Shown here piece after piece: positions 37,713-49,220 of a DNA stretch of 64,000 nucleotides (its first letter is position 1; every line of letters begins with the position of its first letter). The stretch lies in assembly GCA_941918925.1 (NCBI GenBank), contig OW799237.1, positions 90,121,015 to 90,185,014 on the forward strand. Direction: 5' to 3'. Under the pieces are notes generated by a model. It searched no databases, had not been told where the DNA came from, and saw only the letters and a program-made list of their open reading frames with translations. The stretch is from Phyto melanocephala (Eukaryota; Arthropoda; Insecta; Diptera; Rhinophoridae). The translations under genes and the position numbers were made by a program.

Positions 37713-38241
37713 TGTTACGTTTATACCTTTTATAAACGTTGAATTATTTCCTTTAAATAAACCTTCTTGAGTTCTTTTATTGCAATTAAAAACAGTTGAA
37801 ATTCGTTATAAAATTAAGAGCACTTTATTTACTTAAACACACTCAAAGATTGCTTTAATATCACTTTACTTATTACACTTATGGTTATACACTTTTATTA
37901 TCAAACTCACTTTGATACGCACTTTACAAGCTCTATTGTAATACTGATTACGTTAGCTGTGTTGTTCGGCTATTTATAGTAACATAGTGGTGTTCGGTAA
38001 CATTCGACAAAGTTCTCGTATGTACATTCTAGTACATTCAAAAACCGTTAAATTTAAATTAAGACGTTAAGTAATAGGTACGAATAATAGAAGTGCCTAA
38101 AAGTATGCTACACAACAACAAACATCATGTTCGAAAAACCAGCAAAATAAACTAATACAAATACAACTACAGTAACTTTAACTGCTACAACTAAAATAAA
38201 TTATAATGTAAATTAAGCTATTTAAAAATAAATCTGTAACA
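37713..38241 (-). mobile_element. solo LTR of a retrotransposon
   Basis: 529 bp starting TGTTAC and ending GTAACA, flanked by ATAT on both sides (the left flank is a TA run, so the duplication is suggestive only). On the minus strand it has a TATA box (CTATAAATAG, 37979-37970), an initiator TCAGT about 25 bases downstream (37947-37943), and AATAAA (37829-37824). That is the expected U3-R order of an insect LTR. No gag, pol, primer site or second LTR is adjacent, so it looks like the product of LTR-LTR recombination. Unrelated in sequence to the gypsy-type LTRs at 47161 and 54082. Confidence 0.65.
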
Positions 38242-39620
38242 ATATGTTTATTGTCTTACCAAACATTGCGTTTCAGTTTTATCTATTAAGTATTACATGC
38301 AAAAGAAAAACATGAATTGTATGATTGTGGTTAAAACATAAAATGATTGCCAGTTAACATTATTATGTTTAATTAAATCATCATGCAATAATCATTCAAA
38401 CGACCACAGTTGAAATCGACAATCTTTGTTTTTTTCTATAGCAAATAATTGTTGCGTTACCGTTTTGAATACTTTTAACCAAAATTGTTTTTTTTTCTGA
38501 TGTGCAGATGTGTACTTTTTGTTGATTTTGGTTACTTTTTACTTAAATTTTAATATTTATAAACATTATTGGATGATTCACATGTCTTATCATGTCATAT
38601 TGTCCTAAAATTTTACAATAGTTTAAAAATGTTGTTGTTGATTTTTAAACAAAAAGTGTCTTATTATAATAGAACTTTGTACGTGCTTTGAACTTTGTAT
38701 TGTGCTGTCGTATTTAATAAGCAGAGACCTGTGCTAAACGGCTAAGCCAAGCCGCAATAGCTTTTGCAAGCCGTCGCCGTTCATTGTATAATTTTATCAG
38801 GTCGACATCCAAATTTAAGCGCAGTTGCTAATTTTTGATAACAAATCACTGGCGGCGTCAAATAAGATCAGCTAAGGACTCTGCTGTATTTTGTTTATTA
38901 AACAAAATTAAATATATTTGTGATTTGTTTACTTGAGTCTGCCATTACAACATCTAAATCTTTTCGCACAAACTGGCTGTTATTTTGTTATTTTCAATTG
39001 TTATTGGCATTATGAAAGAAAATATTTATTTTTATAATTGTTTTACATCAGCTGATTTAAATTCAAAATAGCACACTTAATTATGAGGGATTGTTCACAA
39101 AAGTCTTAATTTTTCATGCTATTATTATAGGACATATGATTTTATGACACTACTATGAATCCCTCATATGTATTTTATATGCTAAGTTGTCAAAGAGCGC
39201 TTTAAAATATGTATGTTTCACATTGAAATGAAGTAGCAAGTATGCAAGGAATTAGCTTATCAAGCTTGCAAAAATATAAAATTAAAAAAGATATACAACA
39301 GTTTTATACTGAACTTTTAAAGAAAATTCTGAAATGCTTCGATTTTTCAAGGAACTTTTTTAAAAATCTTGAGATAATTAAACCAAATAAAGTTTTAAGT
39401 AGTTCAGAGATAAGTTTGGAACCCTTGTTATTATTATTCCCAAATTTAACAGGTGGTAATGGAAAAAAATGCATCCCAATGGAAACTATTAAGATTTTCA
39501 AATATTATTTTAGACAGTGATATAAGTTATGTTGAGTTTTGAGATAAATTATTCCAAACATAAAAATGCAATGAACGAAAAGTGTTTCGAAGAACTTATT
39601 TATTTTGTTCAAAACTTAAT

Positions 39621-40565
39621 GGGGCATATTCATAGTCATCAAAAAAGTCGACTTTTACAGTACTTAAGACAATTTCTTAAAAAAGTCTACTCTAAGTCAT
39701 TCATAGACAACTTAAAGTTGGTTTTTAACATTAAAGTCGGCTCTAAATTTAAAACCAGCTGAACCTGTTGCTAACTCTATTTACAATAACATCAGCTGTT
39801 CATTGTAAAGTTAAAAGATTTATTAAAAATTAAAAAATGCCAAGATTTCAAGATATTGAAAGAGATTTTTCAATAACTGGTGATTGTGAGGATGATTTTT
39901 GTGTAAGGAAGCCTAAAAATTACAAAAATAGATGTAATCGCTTCGACCTAAGCGATGAGGATTTTTATTTCCGCTACAGATATGACAAAATTACAACTCG
40001 TTTTTTGGTAAGCTTTGGTAAGATGAAAGCATCGTTTCCCTTATAGCTTTCCACGAATTTTTTTTTTCTGTATTAATGAAATATCATTTCCTCTGTTTTC
40101 TACCACATCCAAGTGTGCGTTTACACACTCCCAGAGTCATTCTTTCTCAGAAGCACTCCAATTTGCATCTCTTGGCTTCTTCAGTTTCTGAAAGTAAAAC
40201 ATTTATTAAATGCCAAACTAAAAATATATCACACATATGTACATGTGTATGTACATACATAAATATGTTATTGAGACTTTGATTTTATACATAGATGTAA
40301 AACGTTTTAAAATTTTTATTTTTTATTGTTTGCTTCAACAAAAGTAAACAAAAGAAAAGCAGCTGATCAAGTTGCCATTTTTTATTTTTTAAAAAGAAAT
40401 TGTATGCCAGAGTTAAACAAATAAGAGTTGACACCCATTTAAAGCCAGCTCAACTTAAAGTATACTTTTTTTTGACTATGAATATCAAAAAGATAGTAAA
40501 AGCTTTTAACTTAAAGATTAACTTTAGTAAGAGCCGACTTTAGTTTGCGACTATGAATACAAGCC
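39621..40565 (+). mobile_element. PIF/Harbinger-type non-autonomous element nested in a hAT relic
   Basis: Imperfect inverted ends: GGGGCATATTCATAGTC at 39621 and GACTATGAATACAAGCC at 40565. Further shared words are AAGTCGRCT, and the ends are flanked by AAT (39618-39620 and 40566-40568), a 3-bp duplication of the size PIF/Harbinger elements make. Direct evidence for the boundaries is that the interrupted hAT frame is continuous across them. Length 945 bp. It contains a short HARBI1-like fragment (separate entry). Confidence 0.75.
39837..40046 (+). pseudogene. HARBI1-like nuclease N-terminal fragment
   Basis: From ATG 39837, 69 codons include 'NRFDLSDEDFYFRYRYDK', similar to the 'LSDEEF..RFRLSK' segment near the N-terminus of Harbinger nuclease proteins. 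The catalytic DDE domain is absent; after about residue 57 the sequence becomes unrelated and stops. It lies inside the TIR-bounded element, which fits an internally deleted PIF/Harbinger copy. Confidence 0.5.
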
Positions 40566-40746
40566 AATGTCTTTGCCACATAGTTTAGCTGCTGCAGCAA
40601 GAATTTTTTCACTGCTTAGTTTGCTAAACTGCAAATTTAAAAATAAGCTTGAGTTCCAAACAATCAACAATGTTATGCAGTTAAAAGAATTGCGCAAAAA
40701 ATTAAATGATTCCCATTTTGTCTGGTCTGCCAAAACTCTGTTTTAA

Positions 40747-41436
40747 AAACTTCTAAAACTTTGTTTTTCTCAACGTACTTAGTATGAATTTTAAATTTGT
40801 CAATCACAAAAAAAATTGCTTAATATGTATTTTTAATTCTATTTAGTTTTTTGCATTAAAATATGAAATAAAATAAAAAAACAAATTTGATAGAACCAAA
40901 ATAATTTTTAAGAAATTTTGGTTGTAAAATTTTTTTCGTTGTGGCAACGCTGGTTACATATTATAATTTTATTTATAATTTCCAATTTTCTCCAATTTTT
41001 TTCTTTTTAAATTTTTGTATATTTTTCTGACACCTCAAACTTTTAAAATAATATAAATTTATTCAGGACCAGCAGAACAGCTAAAATCTTTTTATTTTTA
41101 AAAAAAAATCAAAGCTTGATTGCTCTGTAATTATACTGTTGTCTTATCTATTATTTAATGATAATTTTTTTTTTGTCAAATTCGTTTTCTTAAACCATGC
41201 TATTTTCAAATAACAACAATATTAAAAATTTTTACAAAATGTAACCATCAATAATAAAATTCAAACAAGCACGTGATTCTTGTGACTAAATATATAATTA
41301 AATAAAATAAAAATAACTATTACTTGTTTTCGACGGCGAAATATTGTTATGGAGAACATAATATGACCGTCGTGATCATTTCATAACCATGGTTTAACTT
41401 TTCATTTATGTTAATAGTATAGGTGTCAATACTTAA
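40747..41436. other. AT-rich stretch with no recognised feature
   Basis: T-rich sequence. No repeat boundary or coding signal was found, including no partner for the possible hAT end at 38706. Confidence 0.4.
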
Positions 41437-42306
41437 TCTATATATATAAAAGTGAAACTCTGTGTGTGTGTGTGTGTGTGTGTTAGCTATAGACTCCGAA
41501 ACTGTAAAACCGATCGGGCTCAAACTTTGGTAAGTTGTTGTACACATACCAGGGAGTGTTTATGGGTGGAAAAAAGTGGGCGGGGCCACGCCCATAAAAA
41601 TTAGTTATCAGTTTTAGCTACTTGCACTTGACCGATTTTTCTGAAACTTTGCACACATATCGAGCTGTCATGACTAAATAATTTCGTGATAAGAAAAGTG
41701 GGCGGGGCCACGCCCCTAAAAAAGTTTTAATTTTAAGGTACTTGCACTGGACCGATTTTTATGAAACTTTGCACACATACTAAGCTGTCACAACCATATA
41801 ATTTCGTGATTAGAAAAGTGGGCAGGGCCACGCCCATTAAAAAAAGAGATAAAATTGAGGTACTTGCACCAGACCGATTTTGCTGAAACTTTGCACACAT
41901 ATCGAGCTGTCATGACTAAATAATTTCGTGATTAGAAAAGTGGGCAGTGCCACGCCCATAAAAAAAAGGTATCATTTTGAGGTACTTTCACTAGACCGAT
42001 TATTCTGAAACTTTGCATACATATTGAGCTGTTATGACTTTACAATTTCGTGATTAGAAAAGTGGGCAGGGCCACGCCCATAAAAACAATTATAATTTTG
42101 AGGTACTTGCACTGGTCCGATTCTTCTGAAACTTTGCACACATATTGAGCTGTTACGACTTTACAATTTCGTGATTAGAAAAGTGGGCAATGCCACGCCC
42201 ACAAAAAAATTATAATTTTTAGGTTTTTGCACTTGATATTCAATTAAAATTCAGAATGCATATCGATTCATTAAGGGGCGTAGCAACGCGCGCCGGGTTT
42301 GGCTAG
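41437..42306 (+). mobile_element. Helitron-like non-autonomous repeat, family A copy 2
   Basis: Same termini as 590-1337: TCTATATATATAAAAGTG after a host A, and 'GGGTTTGGCTAG' before a host T. It carries six tandem units of about 121 bp (GTGGGC palindromes at about 41576, 41698, 41819, 41940, 42060 and 42183) against five in copy 1. The two copies are highly similar along their whole length, so the family was probably active fairly recently. Confidence 0.7.
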
Positions 42307-44933
42307 TCCTAAATAAAATTAACATTTCTCCGTCGTTTTTTTTTTAAACTTATTGCTTATTTTATTTAAAATACCTCCCTTAAAAAATTAAAATAAAAAC
42401 GTAAAATTTTATCTCAAATAATATTTAAATGAAGTTTGGCAAACAAAATATATTAGTAATCATTTTGCATGAAATAAAAAATATTATCACCACTTGTATC
42501 TGAAAAACTCCTAAACACTTGAAAATATAAAAGAACGTTATTTATCAAACTTTAAGAAAATTGTATTGTTAGTCATTTTCTTATAATATTATTATTAAAG
42601 TCAAACCAATCCTTCTCAATCTGTAATCAAAAGTATCAGCATAACACCGTTATTTCGATCAAAATATTGTTCATGCCAAAAAAAAAACCGAGCCCGATAA
42701 AAAGAAACTTAAAATGGATTTTAATTTAACGCGTTAAAATCTGCATAGTCCACATATTTTTATTCAAGTGCGATAATTTTTCTGCAGGCCAGTGTAATTA
42801 AAACACTTTACCTAAATAAGAAATCCAAACTGTTAAACACTGCAGGGTTTATATATGTTAAAATTAATGTGTATATGTGTATGCATTTGTTATTGCCAAT
42901 GTAAATGTTATTGTTGTTGTTAATGTAACTGTTATTGTTATATTTTTGCTTTTTTTTTTGCATATTTGGCATAAACACGCTATAAAATACTCACTCACAC
43001 ATACAATGAAAACTTTCTCCTTAAGGAACTTTTCTTAACACTTGAACAATCATGTGTAACAGTGTGTTAACGAGTATAGCTGTAATATACACATGTATTT
43101 ACATAATTGCACGCACATAGACCTAAACGCTTATAAACATATTAATACGAATACATTATGTAAATATTACTTTTCCTAATAAGCATTATACAAAAGGCAA
43201 TAAATTGACAAAAAGAAAAAAAGGTTAAAAAATATTATAAATACGAGGATTGAAAGGCTGAATGGTAAATGGTAAGAATTTTTTGTTGTTAATTGTAGGA
43301 AACTACCGGAATTATGAATGAAACTAGAAGACTGAAGATAAAAAATGGTCGCCAATTTATGAATGAAAAACAAAATTTTATGATGTTAAAAGGGGTAAAC
43401 GGTGTCAAATTTTAAAAGATCAGAATTAAGTCAGTAGTAGAGATGTAAACGTTCACTAAAATTCATTCTCATGTACGATGAAAGAATGTGAATCAGGAGT
43501 GCAAGACCAAGGCGGAGCTTGTTTTCTATTAAATGATTTGTGGATACCATTCGGTCTTTAGATAGTTTAGTTTGCGTGGCTCCAATACTATTGGCAATTT
43601 GTATAGAAGACACACATTAAAACAAAGTTTCATAATTGGATGGACAATAAAGCCTTGCAAAAGGTATAATTGTAGATATTAAATAAAATAATTAACAACA
43701 GTTTATAACGGTATGGACAATAAAACTTCACCAGAAGTGTAGAGATTATTTTCTGGAGAAACTCCAGTTAATAGGGAAAATTTTTAAAGTATCGTTTTAG
43801 GGAATATGATGGTGTTGACAAGAGTCTCTCAGTAGGTGGACTCTATAAACCTTAAAGCAAGAAAACAACCACATGTGTAAATGAAGGTGTAATTAAAGGG
43901 TCCTGCATTGGATAACAGCATTGGCCACAAGGCACAGAAACTATTTTAATCATCTGAACAGGATGAGAATCGAAAAGGAAAACAATTTGAGAATGTGCTT
44001 GAAGGATACTGAGACTGCAGTGCTTGTATGTATTTTAGCAGAAAAAAAAAACAAACTAAAGACTACAGGCTGGCAAAAATTAAGAATGAATTCTAAAGTA
44101 GACGACAGTCAAATTTCTTGTATCTTGAGTTTTAACTTTAAATATGTATTCGTGTAGAAGATTTAATTCTTTTTGAATTAAGTTTCGCACCTTACAGTAA
44201 AATTTGTATCTCTTCTAAGCTTTTCTAAGCGCATTCCAGACGGTAGAGAGCCCAGAGTTGCTCTGCGGAAATGATATATGCGGACACCAATTGAAAGCAG
44301 TAAAAGGTAACTAGAAATAACCACATAAACACAGGCTTAATCATACCCATGGCTGGTAATCAGATATAATGAGAGGACTATAAGTCGAGCACGGAAACTT
44401 CTAATATCGTTTGAGCAGTGTGATGTTTTAAAAATACAACACGCTAAACTAGCAGCACTGGTTGGTCAATGGACTTAAATCTACAAGCTGATACATATCG
44501 TTCGTCACACGCAGAAATGATCTAACTAAAATAATTGTATAGTTACAGAAGAAGGTAAAAACGTAATTGAAACTGACGATTTTGAAGTACTCTGTGATTA
44601 GGATTGTAGTCAATTACCTTTGGGCAGTTTAAAAGTGCTTAACTCTTGGGCAAATGATTGTAATAAAACACGGCTTAGTAAAGTAGATAGTGCCTTTTTG
44701 TCAGCCTTGAAATCCTCTGGGAATCAACATGGATAAAAAGTTACATTTAATTGATTCGATATCCCTCTACAGTGGCAAAATGTGAGCCGTGAAGAGCTTT
44801 GAATTGCTACAGTTAATGATTAAATATAATTGAAATATAATATAGTTATTAAATAAAATGGTTGAACTAAGCAAAACAAGCTTTTGCTCATCATGATTAT
44901 TTACAATAACTGAGCATTATTATTGTCTTCACA
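42307..44933. other. no recognised gene
   Basis: Less extreme in base composition at 43900-44800, with frames of 60-78 codons, but I recognise no domain. It could be a very old element. Confidence 0.35.
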
Positions 44934-45755
44934 GAGAGTTTGTTATTTCATGTGAAATTTCTACAATATTCGTTAGCGACCCTATAAAGTATATGAAAAT
45001 TTTTTTAAAAGCTTACGACTGGGAAATTCGATTGACTAATGTCCATCTGTCCATGTGTATGTTGAAATCAGTTTTTTAAGCTCCTCTCGAAATTGCTCAG
45101 ACCTATTTGTAGTATCAGATTATCAAAAATATTTGGGAGCAGAACTGCATTGAAAATGAGAAAAATCCGTTTATAAACAACTGAAACATGAGGAAAAAAC
45201 CAAGACCACCTCGTTTTTTTACAATACATCCATACAAACGTAATACACTGGTTAGAGGTGCACGGTTTTAAAACGCAGCTGTGGCAAAAAAATTTGTTTG
45301 TAATATTTATAGGTATTTACATTAATTTATTTTCTAATTTTACGATTAAATGTTTTAAATACGATAAAATCATTATTAAAAATAATTAAAGTATAAACGT
45401 ATTTCATATTAATAAAAAGGAAATTTTGTATAAATTTAACCCCCAAAATGTTGGTATCAAATATACATAAGTGCTTGACCAATATTAAGCACTAAGCTAT
45501 GAAAAAGTTAAAATCTTAAAACGCATCCTTAATAAAATGGCGGATAGTTTTTTTTCAACTTCAGCAATATGTATATCAAATGAAGGGGCTTGAATAGTAG
45601 AATATAATTAACTTTTTAAAAACGACCTGTGGCGTCTAAAATAATAAAGCAAAATGGCGCATAACATTAAATTTGAAATCTAGGCTAAACTACGGTGTGG
45701 ATAGTGAAGGGTTTTAAAAGATTCGGCACTACCGAACATAGAACTCTTAGTTGTT
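44934..45755 (-). repeat. mini-me/INE-1-like repeat, diverged copy
   Basis: 'GCGACCCTATAAAGTATATG', 'GTCCATCTGTCCATGTGTAT', 'GTTGAAATCAG', 'CAAGACCACCTCG' and 'GATTCGGCACTACCGAACAT' at the far end (45720-45739) follow the order seen at 22291-23107. The T-rich block is replaced by ordinary AT-rich sequence. Confidence 0.55.
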
Positions 45756-46967
45756 GGTACAATATGACCGTTTTGGTTGTGTTGAAACCATGTTTTTCCT
45801 TTGTGCGCATTGTGTGTATTTAGTAATGAGTGCACATTTTTAGTTTCTTGTCTTAAATCGATTATTTTCCTAAATAAATATTTGCGAGAGTATATGGCCA
45901 GATTTTATGCCAGTAATGCTGCATTTTGATAACAGTACTACACAGAGTTGTGAAACTCAAATAAATTTTGGTTAATTTGTATCTTAAACATGAAAATAGT
46001 CAGGACGATAAACGACAGCGTTAGTTCTTCACATCTATAATATATCTATAATAAAGGCACTTTATACATATTTAATTTTTATTCGCAGATAAGTTGAACG
46101 ATTAAATATCTTTGGTGTACTGAAATTTTAAGATTTCACTTTCTAATGTATGCCGCCTGTATATTTAAGCGCTTTATATGAACAGTTTCACAAAAAGGAC
46201 AATAAATAAAAACAATCATACAAATAGCAAAAGATAAATGACCCTCGTTAAAAAATTTGTTACTCCATATTTTATTTTATGGGTTTTTTTATTTTATTTT
46301 GCGACACTTGGTAAGTGCAAACAATTTTGAAACAAAGTTAATAATTGGTTCTTTGTTTCTACTGCAACTACAGTTTTGCTCCTGGTTTGTATATAGTTGT
46401 TGTTTTTGTTGCTGTTCAGTTTTTAAAATAAAATACTGGCAAATGGCAAAAGTTGTTGCCAGCAAAACAAATAAATCACTAAAGCTAACACCATAAAAAG
46501 AACAACATCAGTGGCAGAAGCACAAGCAACCGCACACAAAGCCTCACTAAAGCAAGTATATTTACAAACAAACAAACTAAAGACAACAATTTAAAGAGGC
46601 AAGGCCGAACAAATAATACTCTAAATTAGCAGAAGCTTTCAAAGCTGTGAAAAAAGTTTTAACGAATACACGCTGATTAAAATCATAGCTACGACATGAT
46701 AACGCCAGGCATATTATATTCTCTAAAACAATATTTAGTTATCGCAAAGAAATTATAACTATTTTTGGTTTTATTAACCTTTATGTCTACAACCATCTAC
46801 CTGGGTAAGTTTTTCATATTCCATTCAATATATTTTTGCTATCTGATGAGGTATCGACTTGAAAATTTTAATATGTGCCTAAAATATGGGGTTTCAACAT
46901 CTAATAAAATAATTAAAAAAAATATTTTTTTGGAAAAAATTTACAAGAAGTTTTTGAGATTTACCCC
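45756..46967. other. no recognised gene
   Basis: Frames of 68-79 codons (46257-46496, 46765-46971) have no recognised domain. CTACCTGGGTAAG at 46792-46804 is a half-copy of the palindrome found at the neighbouring piggyBac end. Confidence 0.35.
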
Positions 46968-47160
46968 TTAACCATACATCCGACTTACCCGGGTAAGCAA
47001 AGAACAATTCAAAAACTTTTTTGATTCAAAGTCCAAAAAAAATGTGCATAAATATTTAAATGTTTAATTTAAACCAATTCAAGCTATATTGTACCATTTT
47101 AATATTAATAAAAATTACACATAAAAACAAAAATATTTTAAAATCACAAGTTTGTGTGTA

Positions 47161-47715
47161 AGTTAAGGATTTTCGCGGGATCGACTCGAAAAAAATATAA
47201 TTTCCTAGAGCGCTCCGACTGCGCTCAATCAAACAACCAACGTTTTAAATTTTAAATATTTTATTTAATATTTGTTTTATCAAAATTAATTTCTTAACTC
47301 GATTAATTTATTATTCATTTACTCAAATTTAATTTTAATTTAATATTTGTTTTATCAAAATTAATTTCTTAACTCGATTAATTTATTATTCATTTACTCA
47401 AATTTAATTTCTTAACTTAATTAATTTCTTATTTATTTAATCTAAATTAATTCTGTCAACTTCACGACTCCGACACACGACTAAGACTGCCATCAACACG
47501 CGCTGGCCAAAAGCAGCAAACCGCAGCTTGTCCGCAGAACACGTTGCACAACCAAGTGTGTGCCGACACAGCAATTTGGTGGGAACTGCTATTAATGCAG
47601 TTTCACGGGTGACACTTGAGAAGTATCAAGTTTCGTCTGCGTATTTTGACTGCATACAATTTGGCAAGCGTGTGAATGAATTTATGCCTACTCAGCAAAG
47701 TCGGTATTTCTAACT
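47161..47715 (-). repeat. 3' LTR of the errantivirus
   Basis: Same 555 bp as 54082-54636 with no difference seen by eye. The env frame ends 28 bases inside it (stop at 47688). Confidence 0.92.
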
Positions 47716-49220
47716 CCTCCCTCCTTAAATGTCTGCGTCCCGCTGACCGATAGATTGGAGGATGATGGTAAGGTAGGCGATATCATGACTGTAGGAAGAT
47801 TTAATTTCCTGGTGAATTGGTACCACAGGATTGCAACACAAAGTCCTATTAAAGATGCTGTCCCCAAGTTTATGCCGATAGTGCTTTTAAGTGCAGTTGT
47901 GAGATGTTTCAGGCGGTCCGTATTGCTTAGGCTGATTTCGTGAACGTACTCTATGTCGACCGACAAGTCCCTTGAAGTTATATTAGATAGCACTGGAGGT
48001 AATGCCTGCGTTTTCCTCAGAGAGGTAGTTGTGTATGTTTGATTATCGACCAATATAGTCTCGTTGAAAAGTTGGAGGATGTATGTACCGTTTAAGTGGT
48101 CAACTTGACCATCATGCTTGACAGACCCGTGAAAATTTGTCAGATAGATTGTGTCGTCAGTTATTGCGTCGACTATAACCTCCTTATTTATGCGGTACTT
48201 GCATTTTGCCGCCCCGCCCTTCAGGATTCGCGGAACGCAACTATCCTCTGCTAGTACTGTTAGAGATGACCCTTGGCAAATCGTTGAGTTGTTTATGGAA
48301 AGACAGCTCTTGGTTACTGCAAAAGTTTCGCGTTCATTAATCAGCACCTTGTCAAAGTTTAGGTCGATTTGTCTCTCGTTGAAAATAGCAGCTTTTGTTA
48401 TGAGTAAGTTGTAAACTTCCTTTTTTAGCTTTGGCATTGATAAAATATACAAGAGTAACGATCCATTCGTATATACGGATGGAGTACCGTATTCTATGGC
48501 CTCTACTGCATTGCCATATGGTAGTGTTTCTAGCTCATCGATGAGCCTGTTGACTTCGGCTTGATTCAATAAGTTTGTGTTGATTATGCCACTCTTCGCC
48601 ATTTGACATGCTCTAATAATCTCGTTTACCTCATCTTTCAAGATTATTACATGGTTTATAGCATTCTGCTGTATCTGGTTAGTTTCTCTCCCACTAGTCA
48701 TGTTATTTATTCTGTTTATTACGTTGTTTGTTTTCTTTACCAAATCGTTCATAGCACGTTGGAGTTCTCTATTCACCTTATATTGTTCGTTGTTGTTAGT
48801 GATTATTTCTTCTTGGCTCTTGACAATCGTGCTCCAATCAACTGCATCTGGGTTTCCAGCAACCCATTTCCAGGCTGAACCGATCCAGTCAATTGATCGA
48901 GGTGATCGTATCTTGGGGCTTCTTAGTTCATCTAAATGTTGCTTAATTTGTGTCATGTAGTGTTGCAATGTTTCTTTGGCTTCACCTGGGGGCACAAGGT
49001 TGTGGATCGCGGCCGAAATATTGTTGGCCGCGGTTACATACTCGTCAAGTTCAATAACGTGTACCAGCTTAAAGTTGCCATTAACAATCCATGCGTTGCC
49101 GAGTTTTAGAGTGACAATTGGTGTGTCGTAGCGGTAGATCTTGGACCCAGAGGCGCTTAGCGCTAATGCTATTCTAAGGGTGTTAGGAAAATTAATTATT
49201 TGTATTCTAGGTTTAGTCAA
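47688..49220 (-). CDS. env: errantivirus envelope glycoprotein
   Basis: A 510-codon open frame with no ATG at its beginning (first codon TTG after TAA AGA), so translation presumably depends on splicing to the leader. It is the group's putative membrane-fusion protein, related to baculovirus F proteins. Visible features: a furin-type R-x-x-R site (RSPR, 105-108) followed by a glycine/tryptophan-rich fusion segment ('IDWIGSAWKWVAG', 110-122). A heptad-rich helix spans about 130-200. A cysteine cluster follows (C306, C315, C328, C340), with several N-x-S/T sites (N67, N173, N311, N377, N386, N393, N413). A C-terminal membrane anchor lies at about 448-468 ('GTASLIGLCVAILWYQF') with a short cytoplasmic tail. 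No internal stop. The signal peptide is not clear. Confidence 0.88.
   Translation of the reverse strand: MTKPRIQIINFPNTLRIALALSASGSKIYRYDTPIVTLKLGNAWIVNGNFKLVHVIELDEYVTAANNISAAIHNLVPPGEAKETLQHYMTQIKQHLDELRSPKIRSPRSIDWIGSAWKWVAGNPDAVDWSTIVKSQEEIITNNNEQYKVNRELQRAMNDLVKKTNNVINRINNMTSGRETNQIQQNAINHVIILKDEVNEIIRACQMAKSGIINTNLLNQAEVNRLIDELETLPYGNAVEAIEYGTPSVYTNGSLLLYILSMPKLKKEVYNLLITKAAIFNERQIDLNFDKVLINERETFAVTKSCLSINNSTICQGSSLTVLAEDSCVPRILKGGAAKCKYRINKEVIVDAITDDTIYLTNFHGSVKHDGQVDHLNGTYILQLFNETILVDNQTYTTTSLRKTQALPPVLSNITSRDLSVDIEYVHEISLSNTDRLKHLTTALKSTIGINLGTASLIGLCVAILWYQFTRKLNLPTVMISPTLPSSSNLSVSGTQTFKEGGVRNTDFAE
47716..47726 (-). promoter_or_regulatory. polypurine tract
   Basis: Minus strand AAGGAGGGAGG, directly next to the 3' LTR, where plus-strand DNA synthesis would be primed. 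Confidence 0.85.

Larger units (their letters stand above)
39242..40746 (+). pseudogene. hAT-derived transposase C-terminal region, split by a PIF-type insertion
   Basis: Left part (39242-39620): 'LLKKILKCFDFSRNFFKNLE' and 'SLEPLLLLFPNLTGG' resemble the region before the hAT dimerisation domain. After a frameshift comes 'CFEELIYFVQNLM' (39580-39620). Right part (40567-40746): 'SLPHSLAAAARIFSLLSLL' and 'FKNKLEFQTINNVMQL', which fits the hAT dimerisation signature (LPHSxAxxERxFS). The left frame runs straight into the right frame if the 945-bp insert and one copy of its 3-bp AAT duplication are ignored. No termini were firmly identified; a GC-richer segment at 38706-38770 starting CAGAGACCTG may be one end. 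Dead: frameshift, insertion and a missing core. Confidence 0.65.

Noticed and set aside
43921..44800. Possible old coding region with less extreme AT content
   Set aside because: Frames are short and I could match no domain on either strand.
47528..47713. 61-codon frame present identically in both LTRs (also 54449-54634)
   Set aside because: Antisense within the LTR, and identical only because the LTRs are identical.
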